From: Vibrio bivalvicida
GTDB lineage: Bacteria; Pseudomonadota; Gammaproteobacteria; Enterobacterales; Vibrionaceae
Length of the DNA stretch: 64,000 bases
Direction: 5' to 3'
Assembly: GCF_001399455.2 (NCBI RefSeq)
Contig: NZ_LLEI02000091.1
Span: forward strand, 109,173 to 173,172
Numbering within the stretch: position 1 is the stretch's first letter; every line of letters begins with the position of its first letter. This document shows positions 8,792 through 16,810 of the stretch, piece after piece. The notes under the pieces are model-generated. The model was given only the letters and a program-made list of their open reading frames with translations, searched no databases and was not told the DNA's origin. Position numbers and translations under genes: made by a program.

Positions 8792-11599
8792 ATGGCATCT
8801 CCTCGATTCTTAGTCGGTATTGATTTAGGTACAACCAACACGGTTGTCGCATTCTGTGAAATCACCGACGACCTACAAAACTCTGCCGTTTCCCTATTTG
8901 AAATAGACCAGTTAATTGGCCCGGGTGAAGTCGTGCGCAAGCCATTGCTACCCTCTTTCCGTTATCACCCAGCGGCAGGTCAAGTCTCCCCATCAGACTT
9001 AACACTGCCATGGGATAATGAACCTGTCTTGGGTGACATTAGCCAAGTGATTGTTGGCGAATGGGCGCGAGAGCTCGGTGCCAAAGTGGAAGGTCGGCAA
9101 GTTTCTAGTGCCAAAAGCTGGCTCTCGCACCAAGCGGTGGATCGAAGCTCCGACATTTTGCCTTGGGCAGGAGCAACGGATGTCGATAAAGTCTCGCCTG
9201 TTATCGCCAGCGCAAGCTACCTGAACCACATTCGACTTGCTTGGAACTATCGCAATCCAAGCAATAAACTCGAAGACCAAGAAGTGGTGGTGACGGTTCC
9301 TGCTTCATTCGACGAAACAGCGCGCAAACTTACCCTTGAAGCCGCGCAGCTCGTAGGATTAAATAAAATTGTGCTTCTCGAAGAGCCACAAGCGGTTTGC
9401 TACGACTGGTATGCGCGCCACCAGCAAAGTGCAGCAGAAGAGCTAAAAGACCTTCCGTTAATTCTTGTCTGTGATATCGGTGGTGGTACAACTGATTTAA
9501 GTTTGATTGAAGCTAAGTTCGATCAAGGTGAGCTCTCTTTGGATCGCATCGGCGTTGGTGATCACTTAATGCTCGGTGGTGATAATCTCGACCTTGCTTT
9601 AGCACATCTGTCAGAGCAGCGCTTCAATCAAAGTAAAAAGCTCAATGCAGCTAGCTTAACCAAACTGATTCAGCAAACGCGCAAGGCAAAAGAAAATCTA
9701 CTTTCTAGCAACGCGCCTGAAGAAGTAAAGATCACTATGCTCGGCAGCGGTTCAAAACTTCTTGGCGGGACGAAGAGTATCGGCCTTTCAAAGCAAGAAG
9801 TTCATCAAATTGCTCTAGATGGATTCTTCCCATTGTCTGATTTTACTGACACCCCAGATAAAAGACGCAGTGCTGTCGTTGAGTTCGGTCTGCCTTACGT
9901 CGCCGATCCTGCGGTCAGTAAGCATGTTGCAGAGTTTTTGAGCCAACATCAGCAAGTTTCAATGGCAGCGCTCAAGCAAGACGACCCCTACAAACCCGCT
10001 ATCCCTGCAGGCATCCTGCTCAACGGTGGTGTGTTCAATAGTGACCTTGTCACTCAGCGTGTTACCCAATTGCTTGGCAACTGGCGTGGTGACGATGTCA
10101 CGGTGCTCGATAACCCTCATCCGGATTGGTCAGTCGCACTTGGCGCTGTCGCTTTTAGTAAGGCTCGCCGAGGTGCGCAACTTAAAATCGGTGGTGGCGC
10201 AGCACGTTCTTACTTCTTACATCTTCAAGAAAAGAACAAAATGGGCAAGGCACTCTGTTTGCTATCAAAAGGGACCGAGGAAGGGCACGAGATTAGACTT
10301 AGTGGTCGCCGATTCTCATTAACCTTGGGCGAACCTGTTCGTTTTAACCTTCTAACAACGACACACGACACGCTGTCCAACAACACAGCCATTCAAAATG
10401 GCGTCATGGTTGATATTGACCCAGACCTATTCGCGCCGCTACCCCCTTACATCTCGACACTGGAAGGTGAAGGAATCGAGCTGCAAGCCAACCAGAAAGA
10501 GCGAGTTGAAGTTCAGCTCGCCTGTCAGCTAACCGAAGTCGGCACGCTGAAAATGGAGTGTGTCCATGTCGAAGACGACACAAAGCGTTGGGAATTAGAA
10601 TTCGAAGTTCGTAACCAACAAGCAGAAGAGCAAGTTGAAGAGAGTCTTCACCCTCGCCTGCCCGAATGTCAAGAGCTGATTTCTCGTATCTACAGTGGCA
10701 ATAAGAAAAGCGCGGATTCTAAAGAAATCAAAACCCTTGCCAAAGATCTCGAACGGAAACTGGGTAAACGTGATGAGTGGGATTTTTCTACTTTACGTCA
10801 GCTGTTTGATGTTTTTGCACTCGGACGCAAACGTCGTCGTCGCTCTGAACCGCACGAAAAGAACTGGTTACGTTTGGCTGGCTTCTCGCTGCGTCCTGGT
10901 TTTGGCGATGCTACTGATTCATGGCGTATCGAGCAAGTTTGGGGGCTCTACCAACAGGGGATTCAGTTTAAAAATCATCAAGGTTGGACCGACTGGTGGG
11001 TCTTCTGGCGCCGAATTGCTGGGGGACTAAGTCAAGAACAGCAAGAGAGCATCCTTGCCGATATTGCTAAGTATCTTCACCCTGGTGCGATGAAAAACCC
11101 TCAGTCAGCCAAAGCGGCGCAAGATATGGGTTACGAATCTATGGTCAGACTTGCCGCCTCATTGGAGCATCTTGAAATAGAAGATAAGGTACTTCTCGCT
11201 TCTTGGTGTATAAGTAAAGCCATTAACCATAACCAGTTCGAACAAGCACATTGGTGGGCGTTAGGTAGGCTTGCTTCACGTACTCCACTGTATGGCAGTC
11301 AGCACAGCGTGATCCCTCGTGAACAAGCAGAACAATGGCTACCTAAATTACTCGAGCAAAACTGGCAAAAAGAACCAATGATTGCTTTTGCCGCGGTCAT
11401 GATCTGTCGAAAAACAGGTGATCGTCTGTTTGATATTTCTGATGACTATAGAAAACAAGTTCTCGCTAAGCTAAAACAAAGCAAGGTGCCTGAATCCTGG
11501 GTTAGCTTGGTAGAAGAGGTGAAAGAGCTATCAGAAAGCGAATCTAAGCGCGTATTTGGCGACGCTCTGCCTAGTGGGTTGACTCTTGTAAATCATTAA
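8792..11599 (+). CDS. Large Hsp70-family protein with C-terminal helical extension (DUF3731-like)
   Basis: This 935-aa protein has a nucleotide-binding domain with VGIDLGTTNTVVAF, CDIGGGTTDLSLIE and ILLNGGVFNS, parallel to its upstream neighbour over about 600 residues. An extra C-terminal region of some 300 residues is rich in Trp and basic stretches (GRKRRRRSEPHEKNW, then WRIEQVWGLYQQG). I associate that extension with DUF3731 of Hsp70 proteins found beside DUF2760 genes. The two Hsp70s look like an ancient duplication. The start ATG is preceded by AAGG in AATAAGGTTATCT. The exact cellular role is unknown. Confidence 0.85.
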   Translation: MASPRFLVGIDLGTTNTVVAFCEITDDLQNSAVSLFEIDQLIGPGEVVRKPLLPSFRYHPAAGQVSPSDLTLPWDNEPVLGDISQVIVGEWARELGAKVEGRQVSSAKSWLSHQAVDRSSDILPWAGATDVDKVSPVIASASYLNHIRLAWNYRNPSNKLEDQEVVVTVPASFDETARKLTLEAAQLVGLNKIVLLEEPQAVCYDWYARHQQSAAEELKDLPLILVCDIGGGTTDLSLIEAKFDQGELSLDRIGVGDHLMLGGDNLDLALAHLSEQRFNQSKKLNAASLTKLIQQTRKAKENLLSSNAPEEVKITMLGSGSKLLGGTKSIGLSKQEVHQIALDGFFPLSDFTDTPDKRRSAVVEFGLPYVADPAVSKHVAEFLSQHQQVSMAALKQDDPYKPAIPAGILLNGGVFNSDLVTQRVTQLLGNWRGDDVTVLDNPHPDWSVALGAVAFSKARRGAQLKIGGGAARSYFLHLQEKNKMGKALCLLSKGTEEGHEIRLSGRRFSLTLGEPVRFNLLTTTHDTLSNNTAIQNGVMVDIDPDLFAPLPPYISTLEGEGIELQANQKERVEVQLACQLTEVGTLKMECVHVEDDTKRWELEFEVRNQQAEEQVEESLHPRLPECQELISRIYSGNKKSADSKEIKTLAKDLERKLGKRDEWDFSTLRQLFDVFALGRKRRRRSEPHEKNWLRLAGFSLRPGFGDATDSWRIEQVWGLYQQGIQFKNHQGWTDWWVFWRRIAGGLSQEQQESILADIAKYLHPGAMKNPQSAKAAQDMGYESMVRLAASLEHLEIEDKVLLASWCISKAINHNQFEQAHWWALGRLASRTPLYGSQHSVIPREQAEQWLPKLLEQNWQKEPMIAFAAVMICRKTGDRLFDISDDYRKQVLAKLKQSKVPESWVSLVEEVKELSESESKRVFGDALPSGLTLVNH

Positions 11600-11627
11600 T
11601 GGCTGAAATGCATTATAACCCTAAGAC

Positions 11628-11660
11628 AAAAAAGCCCTTCTCATCGAAGGGCATCTTTTT
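11628..11660. terminator. Bidirectional terminator between Hsp70 gene and T3SS effector gene
   Basis: The stem GCCCTTC / GAAGGGC has a 5-nt loop, A6 on the left and a T5 run on the right, between convergent genes ending at 11599 and 11688. It serves both strands and marks the left edge of the secretion island. Confidence 0.85.
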
Positions 11661-11687
11661 AGTGTAAACAAAGCATGTAGACGTGGG

Positions 11688-13229
11688 TTAAGCCATCATC
11701 TCTTCCGTAATTCCCACCCTTAACAGCGCAGCTTTCTCAAAAGCAGTCAGCTCAGAAAGGTCGCTAATCATTGGTGCATCAGCAAAGCGAGTATCGGTCG
11801 GCTCACCTAACTTTTCCTTTAGAGCAGTAATCAATCCTTCGATAACATTGCCATAGCGCATCGCACTAGAGATCAGCACCGGATATTCCTGTGCATCATC
11901 AGAAACTGGTACTTTTTCGGCAACTAAGCCCATAATGCCCCTCAGATTCTGACCAAAATCGCCTTCTAATTGAGCTAAAGCCTGCTTAAGATCGCTTTGC
12001 GACATGCCATCAAAGCTTGATTTCATCAACTCTCTGTCAAACTTAGCGTGAGCGTTGGCGTCAATAGTGTCTTCCTGCTTATCCGCTGTTTTTGCGTGCC
12101 ACTGAGAAGCTGACATATCAATAAAGCCCTGAACACCTTGCATTACGGTTCCTACATTTGACCGACTATGATTTAACGAGTCTACAATTGAGCCTAGTTC
12201 GCCAGTATATGATGCTTCTTGGTTTGAAACTGTTGAAAGTGCCAGCTCCCGGATCATGGCTAAGTCGCCTTTATTAAGAACGTCCTGTTGTATCATACTA
12301 AAGGTGACTGTCCCGTCGGCGATTGCATCTTGCAGTGCATTAATCGATTCACTAGACAATGTTGGGGTTGTACTTGGTGCTACTCTCGTAGCTAGGAAGC
12401 TAACTGCATCCAATGCAGTTTTAACACTGCTATCTTTAGCAGAGCGGCCACCTCCAATCCCAAAATCGTTATCCGCTTCATAACGAGATTCAACTGAATT
12501 CGCGGGCTTCTCTTCACTTGCCGAAGCAGTCTGCTGAGGCTGTAAATAATCAATCAATTCACCTTTCAGCTTGCTGATTTGCACGGAGAGTTGATTGATC
12601 TTGTCGCTAGCTGCTTGTAGTTCCTCAGATGAGGCATCGTTCAAAAACGTTGCAGCATCTTTAGCCTCGCCACTGCCTGTTGTCGCCCACTGCTGGAAAG
12701 GCTGGCCACCCACCGTATCGCTTAATATATTGATTGCCGCCGATTTCTGGGCTTCTGTACCGAACAGTTTGATTGTCTGAAGTGCTGTAACTGTTGAGCG
12801 CAGAGCACCATTGTTTGTCGCAAGCTCTCTATGTTGCTGCTTCAGTGATTCTCCATCAAGGCTCGATAAAGTATCCAACTGAGTTAGACCATTTAGAGAC
12901 TCTTTTAGGGCTACCTTACCCATTTCTTCACGAGATAGCTGCTGTGTTTGACCTGTCGGAGTCATACTTGAGACAGGCTTATCTTTTGCTGTAAACAACC
13001 CCTTAATGGCGTTTGCCGCATTGCTCAACCAACTAATTACTTTGTCTTTTAGCGACGTTCTCGGGCTACTCTCGGTCCTTTCTGCTAACTGCTGAGCATC
13101 TTTTGGTGTTGCAATTGAAGTGACTGGTTTATCACCAAGTGCGCCAGCCTGAGTTGACAGCTCTGTCTGATGATTGGAAATACTGGCAACCTGTGTTGCG
13201 CTAGAGTGAGTTGCGTTTAAATGAGTCAT
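11688..13229 (-). CDS. Probable T3SS effector with YopE/ExoS-type RhoGAP domain, AexU-like
   Basis: This 513-aa protein has a polar, Ser/Thr/Gln-rich N-terminus typical of type III substrates and an amphipathic helix at 60-80 (DKVISWLSNAANAIKGLF) that could localise it to membranes. Residues 100-230 look like the bacterial RhoGAP fold: NNGALRSTVTAL places the arginine finger at Arg144 (YopE Arg144, ExoS Arg146), and PFQQWATTGSG at 177-187 resembles the second contact region. Such domains switch off Rho GTPases in host cells. The half from about 250 to 513 resembles nothing I recognise, and I see no ADP-ribosyltransferase ExE motif. Length and layout resemble Aeromonas AexU (512 aa). A divergent chaperone gene and an ExsA-like box 59 nt before the ATG support its being a T3SS substrate. 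Confidence 0.65.
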   Translation of the reverse strand: MTHLNATHSSATQVASISNHQTELSTQAGALGDKPVTSIATPKDAQQLAERTESSPRTSLKDKVISWLSNAANAIKGLFTAKDKPVSSMTPTGQTQQLSREEMGKVALKESLNGLTQLDTLSSLDGESLKQQHRELATNNGALRSTVTALQTIKLFGTEAQKSAAINILSDTVGGQPFQQWATTGSGEAKDAATFLNDASSEELQAASDKINQLSVQISKLKGELIDYLQPQQTASASEEKPANSVESRYEADNDFGIGGGRSAKDSSVKTALDAVSFLATRVAPSTTPTLSSESINALQDAIADGTVTFSMIQQDVLNKGDLAMIRELALSTVSNQEASYTGELGSIVDSLNHSRSNVGTVMQGVQGFIDMSASQWHAKTADKQEDTIDANAHAKFDRELMKSSFDGMSQSDLKQALAQLEGDFGQNLRGIMGLVAEKVPVSDDAQEYPVLISSAMRYGNVIEGLITALKEKLGEPTDTRFADAPMISDLSELTAFEKAALLRVGITEEMMA

Positions 13230-13287
13230 ACTGCTTTTCTTTATTGTTTAACACATGGAGCAGTTTAGGATCTAGCAGCAGGAGAAA

Positions 13288-13312
13288 ATATCAGGATCAG
13301 TCGGAAATATAT
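13288..13312 (-). promoter_or_regulatory. Putative ExsA-binding site for the RhoGAP effector
   Basis: Read on the minus strand, the 25-bp site has an A/T-alternating tract at 1-5, CC then GAC (GnC) at 11-13, and TGATA (TGnnA) at 20-24, following the P. aeruginosa ExsA consensus except for the interrupted A-tract. Its 3' end is 59 nt from the effector ATG. Confidence 0.6.
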
Positions 13313-13361
13313 AACTGACAAATACCAGTCAGCTATCTCATTCACTCACACCAAACAATAT

Positions 13362-13386
13362 AAAAACTTCCTGCCGATACTGATAG
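13362..13386 (+). promoter_or_regulatory. Putative ExsA-binding site for the effector chaperone
   Basis: The site has AAAAA at 1-5, GCC around position 13 and ACTGATAG at 18-25, nearly the same 3' half as the site before vcrG. It is 62 nt from the chaperone ATG and 49 bp from the opposite-facing site at 13288. Confidence 0.6.
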
Positions 13387-13447
13387 TTGGGCCAGACGCT
13401 TTTTGTTGTACTGCCGTCAGATTTTCAGACCAACATAAGAGTAACGA

Positions 13448-13879
13448 ATGAGTCAACAATACACTCAGGCAATTGAAATACTATGTCAGGAGTTAAACCT
13501 GACACTTTCAGGTAACATTGATACCGTTGTCAGCTTTAAGGTAGGAGAGCAGGAATGCCACATTACAGAACACCCTTCCGGACGGTTACTTATGTTCAGC
13601 AATCTTGGTGAGTTAACCTCTGACAATGCGAAATCGCTGCTCGAGATTGGTATGTTCAGCCAAGAAGAGAAAAAGCCTGTCATTGGCTTTGATAGCAACA
13701 GCAATAACGTGATCCTCTGGAACCATCAATCTCTGGTACAGGCTGACCGTCATAGCCTCTATCAGCAACTTGAGGTTCTTAGCCAATATTTCGATCAAGT
13801 GCAAAGTGACTTACAAGAGTTGGCTGAACCAGAAGCCAAAGAGAAGTCTAATTTTAGCCCAGCTGCATTCCGAGTGTAA
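13448..13879 (+). CDS. Type III secretion effector chaperone, CesT/Tir-chaperone family
   Basis: This 143-aa acidic protein has the class I chaperone pattern: an N-terminal amphipathic helix (QAIEILCQELNL), a beta-hairpin core (SFKVGEQECHITEHPSGRLLMFSNLGEL) and a C-terminal helix. It is the same fold class as ExsC and the VopQ chaperone of this window. It is divergent from the RhoGAP effector gene, so it probably binds that effector N-terminus, stabilises it and delivers it to the ATPase. The last residues AAFRV echo the C-termini of two other chaperones here. AAGAG lies upstream of the ATG and an ExsA-like box lies 62 nt away. Confidence 0.75.
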   Translation: MSQQYTQAIEILCQELNLTLSGNIDTVVSFKVGEQECHITEHPSGRLLMFSNLGELTSDNAKSLLEIGMFSQEEKKPVIGFDSNSNNVILWNHQSLVQADRHSLYQQLEVLSQYFDQVQSDLQELAEPEAKEKSNFSPAAFRV

Positions 13880-13913
13880 TCGTCGTTCACTAACAAAGAA
13901 CCATTAGGAATCT

Positions 13914-13946
13914 AAGCAAAGTCACTCTGGCTTTGCTTTTTTTTTG
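13914..13946 (+). terminator. Rho-independent terminator of the chaperone gene
   Basis: The stem GCAAAG / CTTTGC with a 9-nt loop is followed by ten T residues, just downstream of the chaperone stop at 13879. Confidence 0.85.
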
Positions 13947-13971
13947 TACATAACCAATAAGAAAATTTACA

Positions 13972-13998
13972 AAAAAAGGCGCCACAATGTAGCGCCTT
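13972..13998 (-). terminator. Rho-independent terminator of the translocator operon
   Basis: On the minus strand the stem AAGGCGC / GCGCCTT is followed by a run of T (A7 on the plus strand), 20 nt past the vopD stop codon. It ends the vcrG-vcrV-vcrH-vopB-vopD transcript. Confidence 0.85.
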
Positions 13999-14018
13999 GA
14001 GGTTAGAACGATTTTAAG

Positions 14019-15029
14019 TTAAACCGTTGGAGCCGAAGCCCGCCATGCCTGGTTTTCGCTGTCAGAGATTGAGCGGAACATATCACGCAGCTCTTTCAGC
14101 ATGCCATCCTGAAAACCAATATTTTCATCGGCTTTCTGTTTGGCTGCCTGAGCACGGGTCGCCTGGATCTCATCTTCCTTACCACGAGCCTGAGCTTCAG
14201 TCTGCTTCTGATTACCGACAGAGTTTGCCATCTGGCCCAGAGCCTGAAGTACGGCATTTAAGCCCTGGTTCTTGCTCATCTGCTTATCGAATTTACGACC
14301 CTGCCTGGTGGTGTCTGCCTTAATGTCATCCATGCCGCGACGCATCGCATTGGCTTCCTTATGCATCTCACCACGCTTGGCTTTTGCTCCGGTAAAACCT
14401 TTGGTGTCCTTAATCTCAGCCATTTTGGAATCAAGGTTCGCCTGCTGGTTTTTAAACGCTTTATTACCTGCAGATTCATTGTTGATTCGCTTACCTGCTT
14501 TAACCGTACCCACCGCACCCATAATAGCCGTAAAACCTGCCATAATGCCCGAGACAATGGCCATCGCCATCAGGGCTTTCGCCGAGTTGTTAAGCTCTGC
14601 CGCCTGACTCTTCAGACTGGAAACATTAGCTTCAACTGCAATTTGACGTTGAGTGACCTGCTGCTGACGGCTCAGCTTGGATACCTGATACAGAAGAGTC
14701 AGCAGAGTCAGCGCCTGAGACACAGACTCAGACTTAGCATCAGCTTTCTCGCCGCTGATGGCTTTGTTCATGGTCTCCATCATCAGGTTCAGCGTAGGTG
14801 CCAGCACATCCATCAACTTTGCAACCGTACCTGCCTGGCTTCCGGCTGCCGGCGCTTGTGGTCCTTCCAGCTGGTAGTGCTGCGGACCGCTTGCGCGTTT
14901 TTCGCCCATTGCTTTAAGCTCAGCCGCCTCTGTTCTGGTCGGTGCCGGCTTCTCTTTGTCAGCGACTTTAAAGTCACCACCCAGGCCATACAGTTCAGCC
15001 GGGTTTCTGTTTGTTACTTTTTCTACCAT
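14019..15029 (-). CDS. vopD: VopD, minor translocon pore protein (YopD/PopD family)
   Basis: This 336-aa protein has one hydrophobic segment (about residues 153-175, ALMAMAIVSGIMAGFTAIMGAVGTV) flanked by polar coiled-coil-prone helices, the layout of YopD-type translocators. With VopB it forms the pore in the host membrane through which effectors pass. It is the last gene of the vcrGVH-vopBD operon, directly after vopB (9-nt gap). YopD is 306 aa and PopD 295, so this is a slightly long member. The gene is notably richer in G+C and CTG/GCC codons than the genes to its left. The identification rests on gene order plus topology. Confidence 0.9.
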   Translation of the reverse strand: MVEKVTNRNPAELYGLGGDFKVADKEKPAPTRTEAAELKAMGEKRASGPQHYQLEGPQAPAAGSQAGTVAKLMDVLAPTLNLMMETMNKAISGEKADAKSESVSQALTLLTLLYQVSKLSRQQQVTQRQIAVEANVSSLKSQAAELNNSAKALMAMAIVSGIMAGFTAIMGAVGTVKAGKRINNESAGNKAFKNQQANLDSKMAEIKDTKGFTGAKAKRGEMHKEANAMRRGMDDIKADTTRQGRKFDKQMSKNQGLNAVLQALGQMANSVGNQKQTEAQARGKEDEIQATRAQAAKQKADENIGFQDGMLKELRDMFRSISDSENQAWRASAPTV

Positions 15030-15038
15030 ATTTGCCCC

Positions 15039-16304
15039 TTACACCGTCGCAGGACGGTTAAGTACTGTTTGCATGGTTTCGCCTTTGGCCTGGATCATCT
15101 GCATGATCTGTTCCATCAGCTCCTGGAATCCCTGCATGATCTTCTCAACCTCTTCTTTGAGCTTGTCTATCACCGCCTGACTCAGGGTCATCTTGGCCCT
15201 CATATCGGTCAGCTCAGACTGAATCTCAGTGACTTCCTGCTGTTTCAGTCCATTCGCCATGTCTGTGAAACCTTTGCCCACATTTACCGTCAGATCGACT
15301 GTTTCCGCACCAAGACGAGCTGCTTTCGCCGTTGTAGACGCCGCTTTAGCCCCAGTTTCAAAGGTCGTTTTCATCAGATTTGCCACATCTTTAGCCTTAC
15401 CAGAAACCTGCTTCAGCACCACTTTCGCAGCCTCTCCAGCCGCCTTCTGACCTAGCTTAACACCCAGTTTAGCTGCCTGTTCACCAGCTTTCGAAGCCAA
15501 CTTAGCAATACCACTGGCAGCAGCACCACCAAAGGTAACAATCGCGCCAATTACCGCAACGGCAATTTCCAGTGCCATTACGACCTTGTTCAGCACATCA
15601 ACATTAACGCCCATCTCTTTCAGGGCATCCTGTACCGCTGGCTCCTGGAGCGCCATACTGACTGCCCCCATGACACCACCGGCGATCATCAGAGCACCCG
15701 CCGCCGCGCCAACGCCGGTCGCTACCATAATCGCACCAACAACAATCGAAACGACTGCGCTGATCCAGCCAAAGATCTTCGCCGCCAAACCCGACTTCTG
15801 AGCTTCTTTAGCTGCAGCTTCAGATTCTTTGATCTTCTCCTGGTTCTCCGCCATCTCCTGCTTATGCTTGGCTTTAGCTACCTTCACCTCATCGATTTTG
15901 AGGTTACTTTGCGCAGTCTTCAGCTTCTCAGTCATCGCAGCCAGCTCGACTTCAAAGTCATCACCTGAGCCAGAGATGATCTTCACCGCCAGAGGAGCGA
16001 TCGCTTCTGCAAAAGCTGAGTGAATTCCGGAGAAGCTACTGGCAAATGCTCCAATCAACTTCTGAAGCTGCGCCATTTCCTGCATGGTCTTCTCTGTCAC
16101 TACATCACTCACAACCGGATTTGGCGCATCCAGTTGTACCGGCACTTTACCGGTATTGAGCATGTCAGACGCTTTGCTTTGAACATTTTCTACCGTAACA
16201 GCTGGCTGTCCGGTACCTTTTTGCTGGGTTTTCTCCAGCGTATTTTCATCAGGGCTCTGGGTATAAACCTGGCCCTGGGCGCGGTCAAGTGCAATAGAAC
16301 TCAT
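15039..16304 (-). CDS. vopB: VopB, major translocon pore protein (YopB/PopB family)
   Basis: This 421-aa protein has two strongly hydrophobic Gly/Ala-rich segments: about residues 177-220 (WISAVVSIVVGAIMV and AGALMIAGGVMGAV) and about 240-270 (ALEIAVAVIGAIVTF). A coiled coil precedes them and a helical C-terminus follows, as in YopB/PopB/IpaB translocators. It inserts in the host membrane with VopD. It lies 3 nt downstream of vcrH, whose product is its chaperone. Codon use is as GC-rich as in vopD. Family and position make the call secure. Confidence 0.92.
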   Translation of the reverse strand: MSSIALDRAQGQVYTQSPDENTLEKTQQKGTGQPAVTVENVQSKASDMLNTGKVPVQLDAPNPVVSDVVTEKTMQEMAQLQKLIGAFASSFSGIHSAFAEAIAPLAVKIISGSGDDFEVELAAMTEKLKTAQSNLKIDEVKVAKAKHKQEMAENQEKIKESEAAAKEAQKSGLAAKIFGWISAVVSIVVGAIMVATGVGAAAGALMIAGGVMGAVSMALQEPAVQDALKEMGVNVDVLNKVVMALEIAVAVIGAIVTFGGAAASGIAKLASKAGEQAAKLGVKLGQKAAGEAAKVVLKQVSGKAKDVANLMKTTFETGAKAASTTAKAARLGAETVDLTVNVGKGFTDMANGLKQQEVTEIQSELTDMRAKMTLSQAVIDKLKEEVEKIMQGFQELMEQIMQMIQAKGETMQTVLNRPATV

Positions 16305-16307
16305 ATT

Positions 16308-16799
16308 CTAGTTACTCCTTTTATTTCTCACCGCTTCCAACATGATGTCTGCACGTTTATGCAGGTCTGCATAGTTTAATTCCCCGGCAGACATCTCCTT
16401 TGCACTATAGAACCCGCTTTCCGCTTCGGTCAGTTGCTCGAGCTTTAAGTGACACTCAGCCGAATGGAAAGGCGGACGCGGATCATTAATATCCACCAGT
16501 GCTGCATAACTGTAGGCGTCAATCGCCTCCAGATATTCACCCAGTTCCTGACGAGCCGCTCCCAGACCGATAAAGAAACGGGCCTGGTAATGATCCAGCA
16601 TGCTCAGCAGTTGAAATACTTTCGCTGCCTGTCCTATTTTTCCAGACTGGAAAAAGTTATAGCCCACTGCGTAGATATGCTCGATGGTGTCAGCAGACAC
16701 ATCGTGCAGCATTTTCAGGGTACCGCCTTCTTCTAGGAAGGACATCAGCTCTTCAGCCTGCATTTCTGATGGATCGATTGTTGCGTTTTCTTTGGTCAT
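16308..16799 (-). CDS. vcrH: VcrH, TPR chaperone of the translocators (LcrH/SycD/PcrH family)
   Basis: This 163-aa class II chaperone has three tetratricopeptide repeats: ADTIEHIYAVGYNFFQSGKIGQA, then ARFFIGLGAARQELGEYLEAIDAY, then PRPPFHSAECHLKLEQL. These are the residues that in SycD cradle the N-terminal segment of YopB and YopD. It holds VopB and VopD soluble in the cytoplasm until secretion and sits just before their genes, as in Yersinia and Pseudomonas. Confidence 0.95.
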   Translation of the reverse strand: MTKENATIDPSEMQAEELMSFLEEGGTLKMLHDVSADTIEHIYAVGYNFFQSGKIGQAAKVFQLLSMLDHYQARFFIGLGAARQELGEYLEAIDAYSYAALVDINDPRPPFHSAECHLKLEQLTEAESGFYSAKEMSAGELNYADLHKRADIMLEAVRNKRSN

Positions 16800-16810
16800 G
16801 GTCTCTATCC

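Noticed and set aside
11688..12480. ADP-ribosyltransferase domain in the C-terminal half of the RhoGAP effector, as in ExoS
   Set aside because: No Arg/STS/ExE series could be placed; the LSTV and EA/EL residues do not have the needed order or spacing.
14361..15455. A 364-codon open frame on the plus strand across vopD and vopB
   Set aside because: It is antisense to two well-identified translocator genes, has the biased composition of a shadow frame (rich in Cys, His, Arg, Leu) and no Shine-Dalgarno or family pattern.
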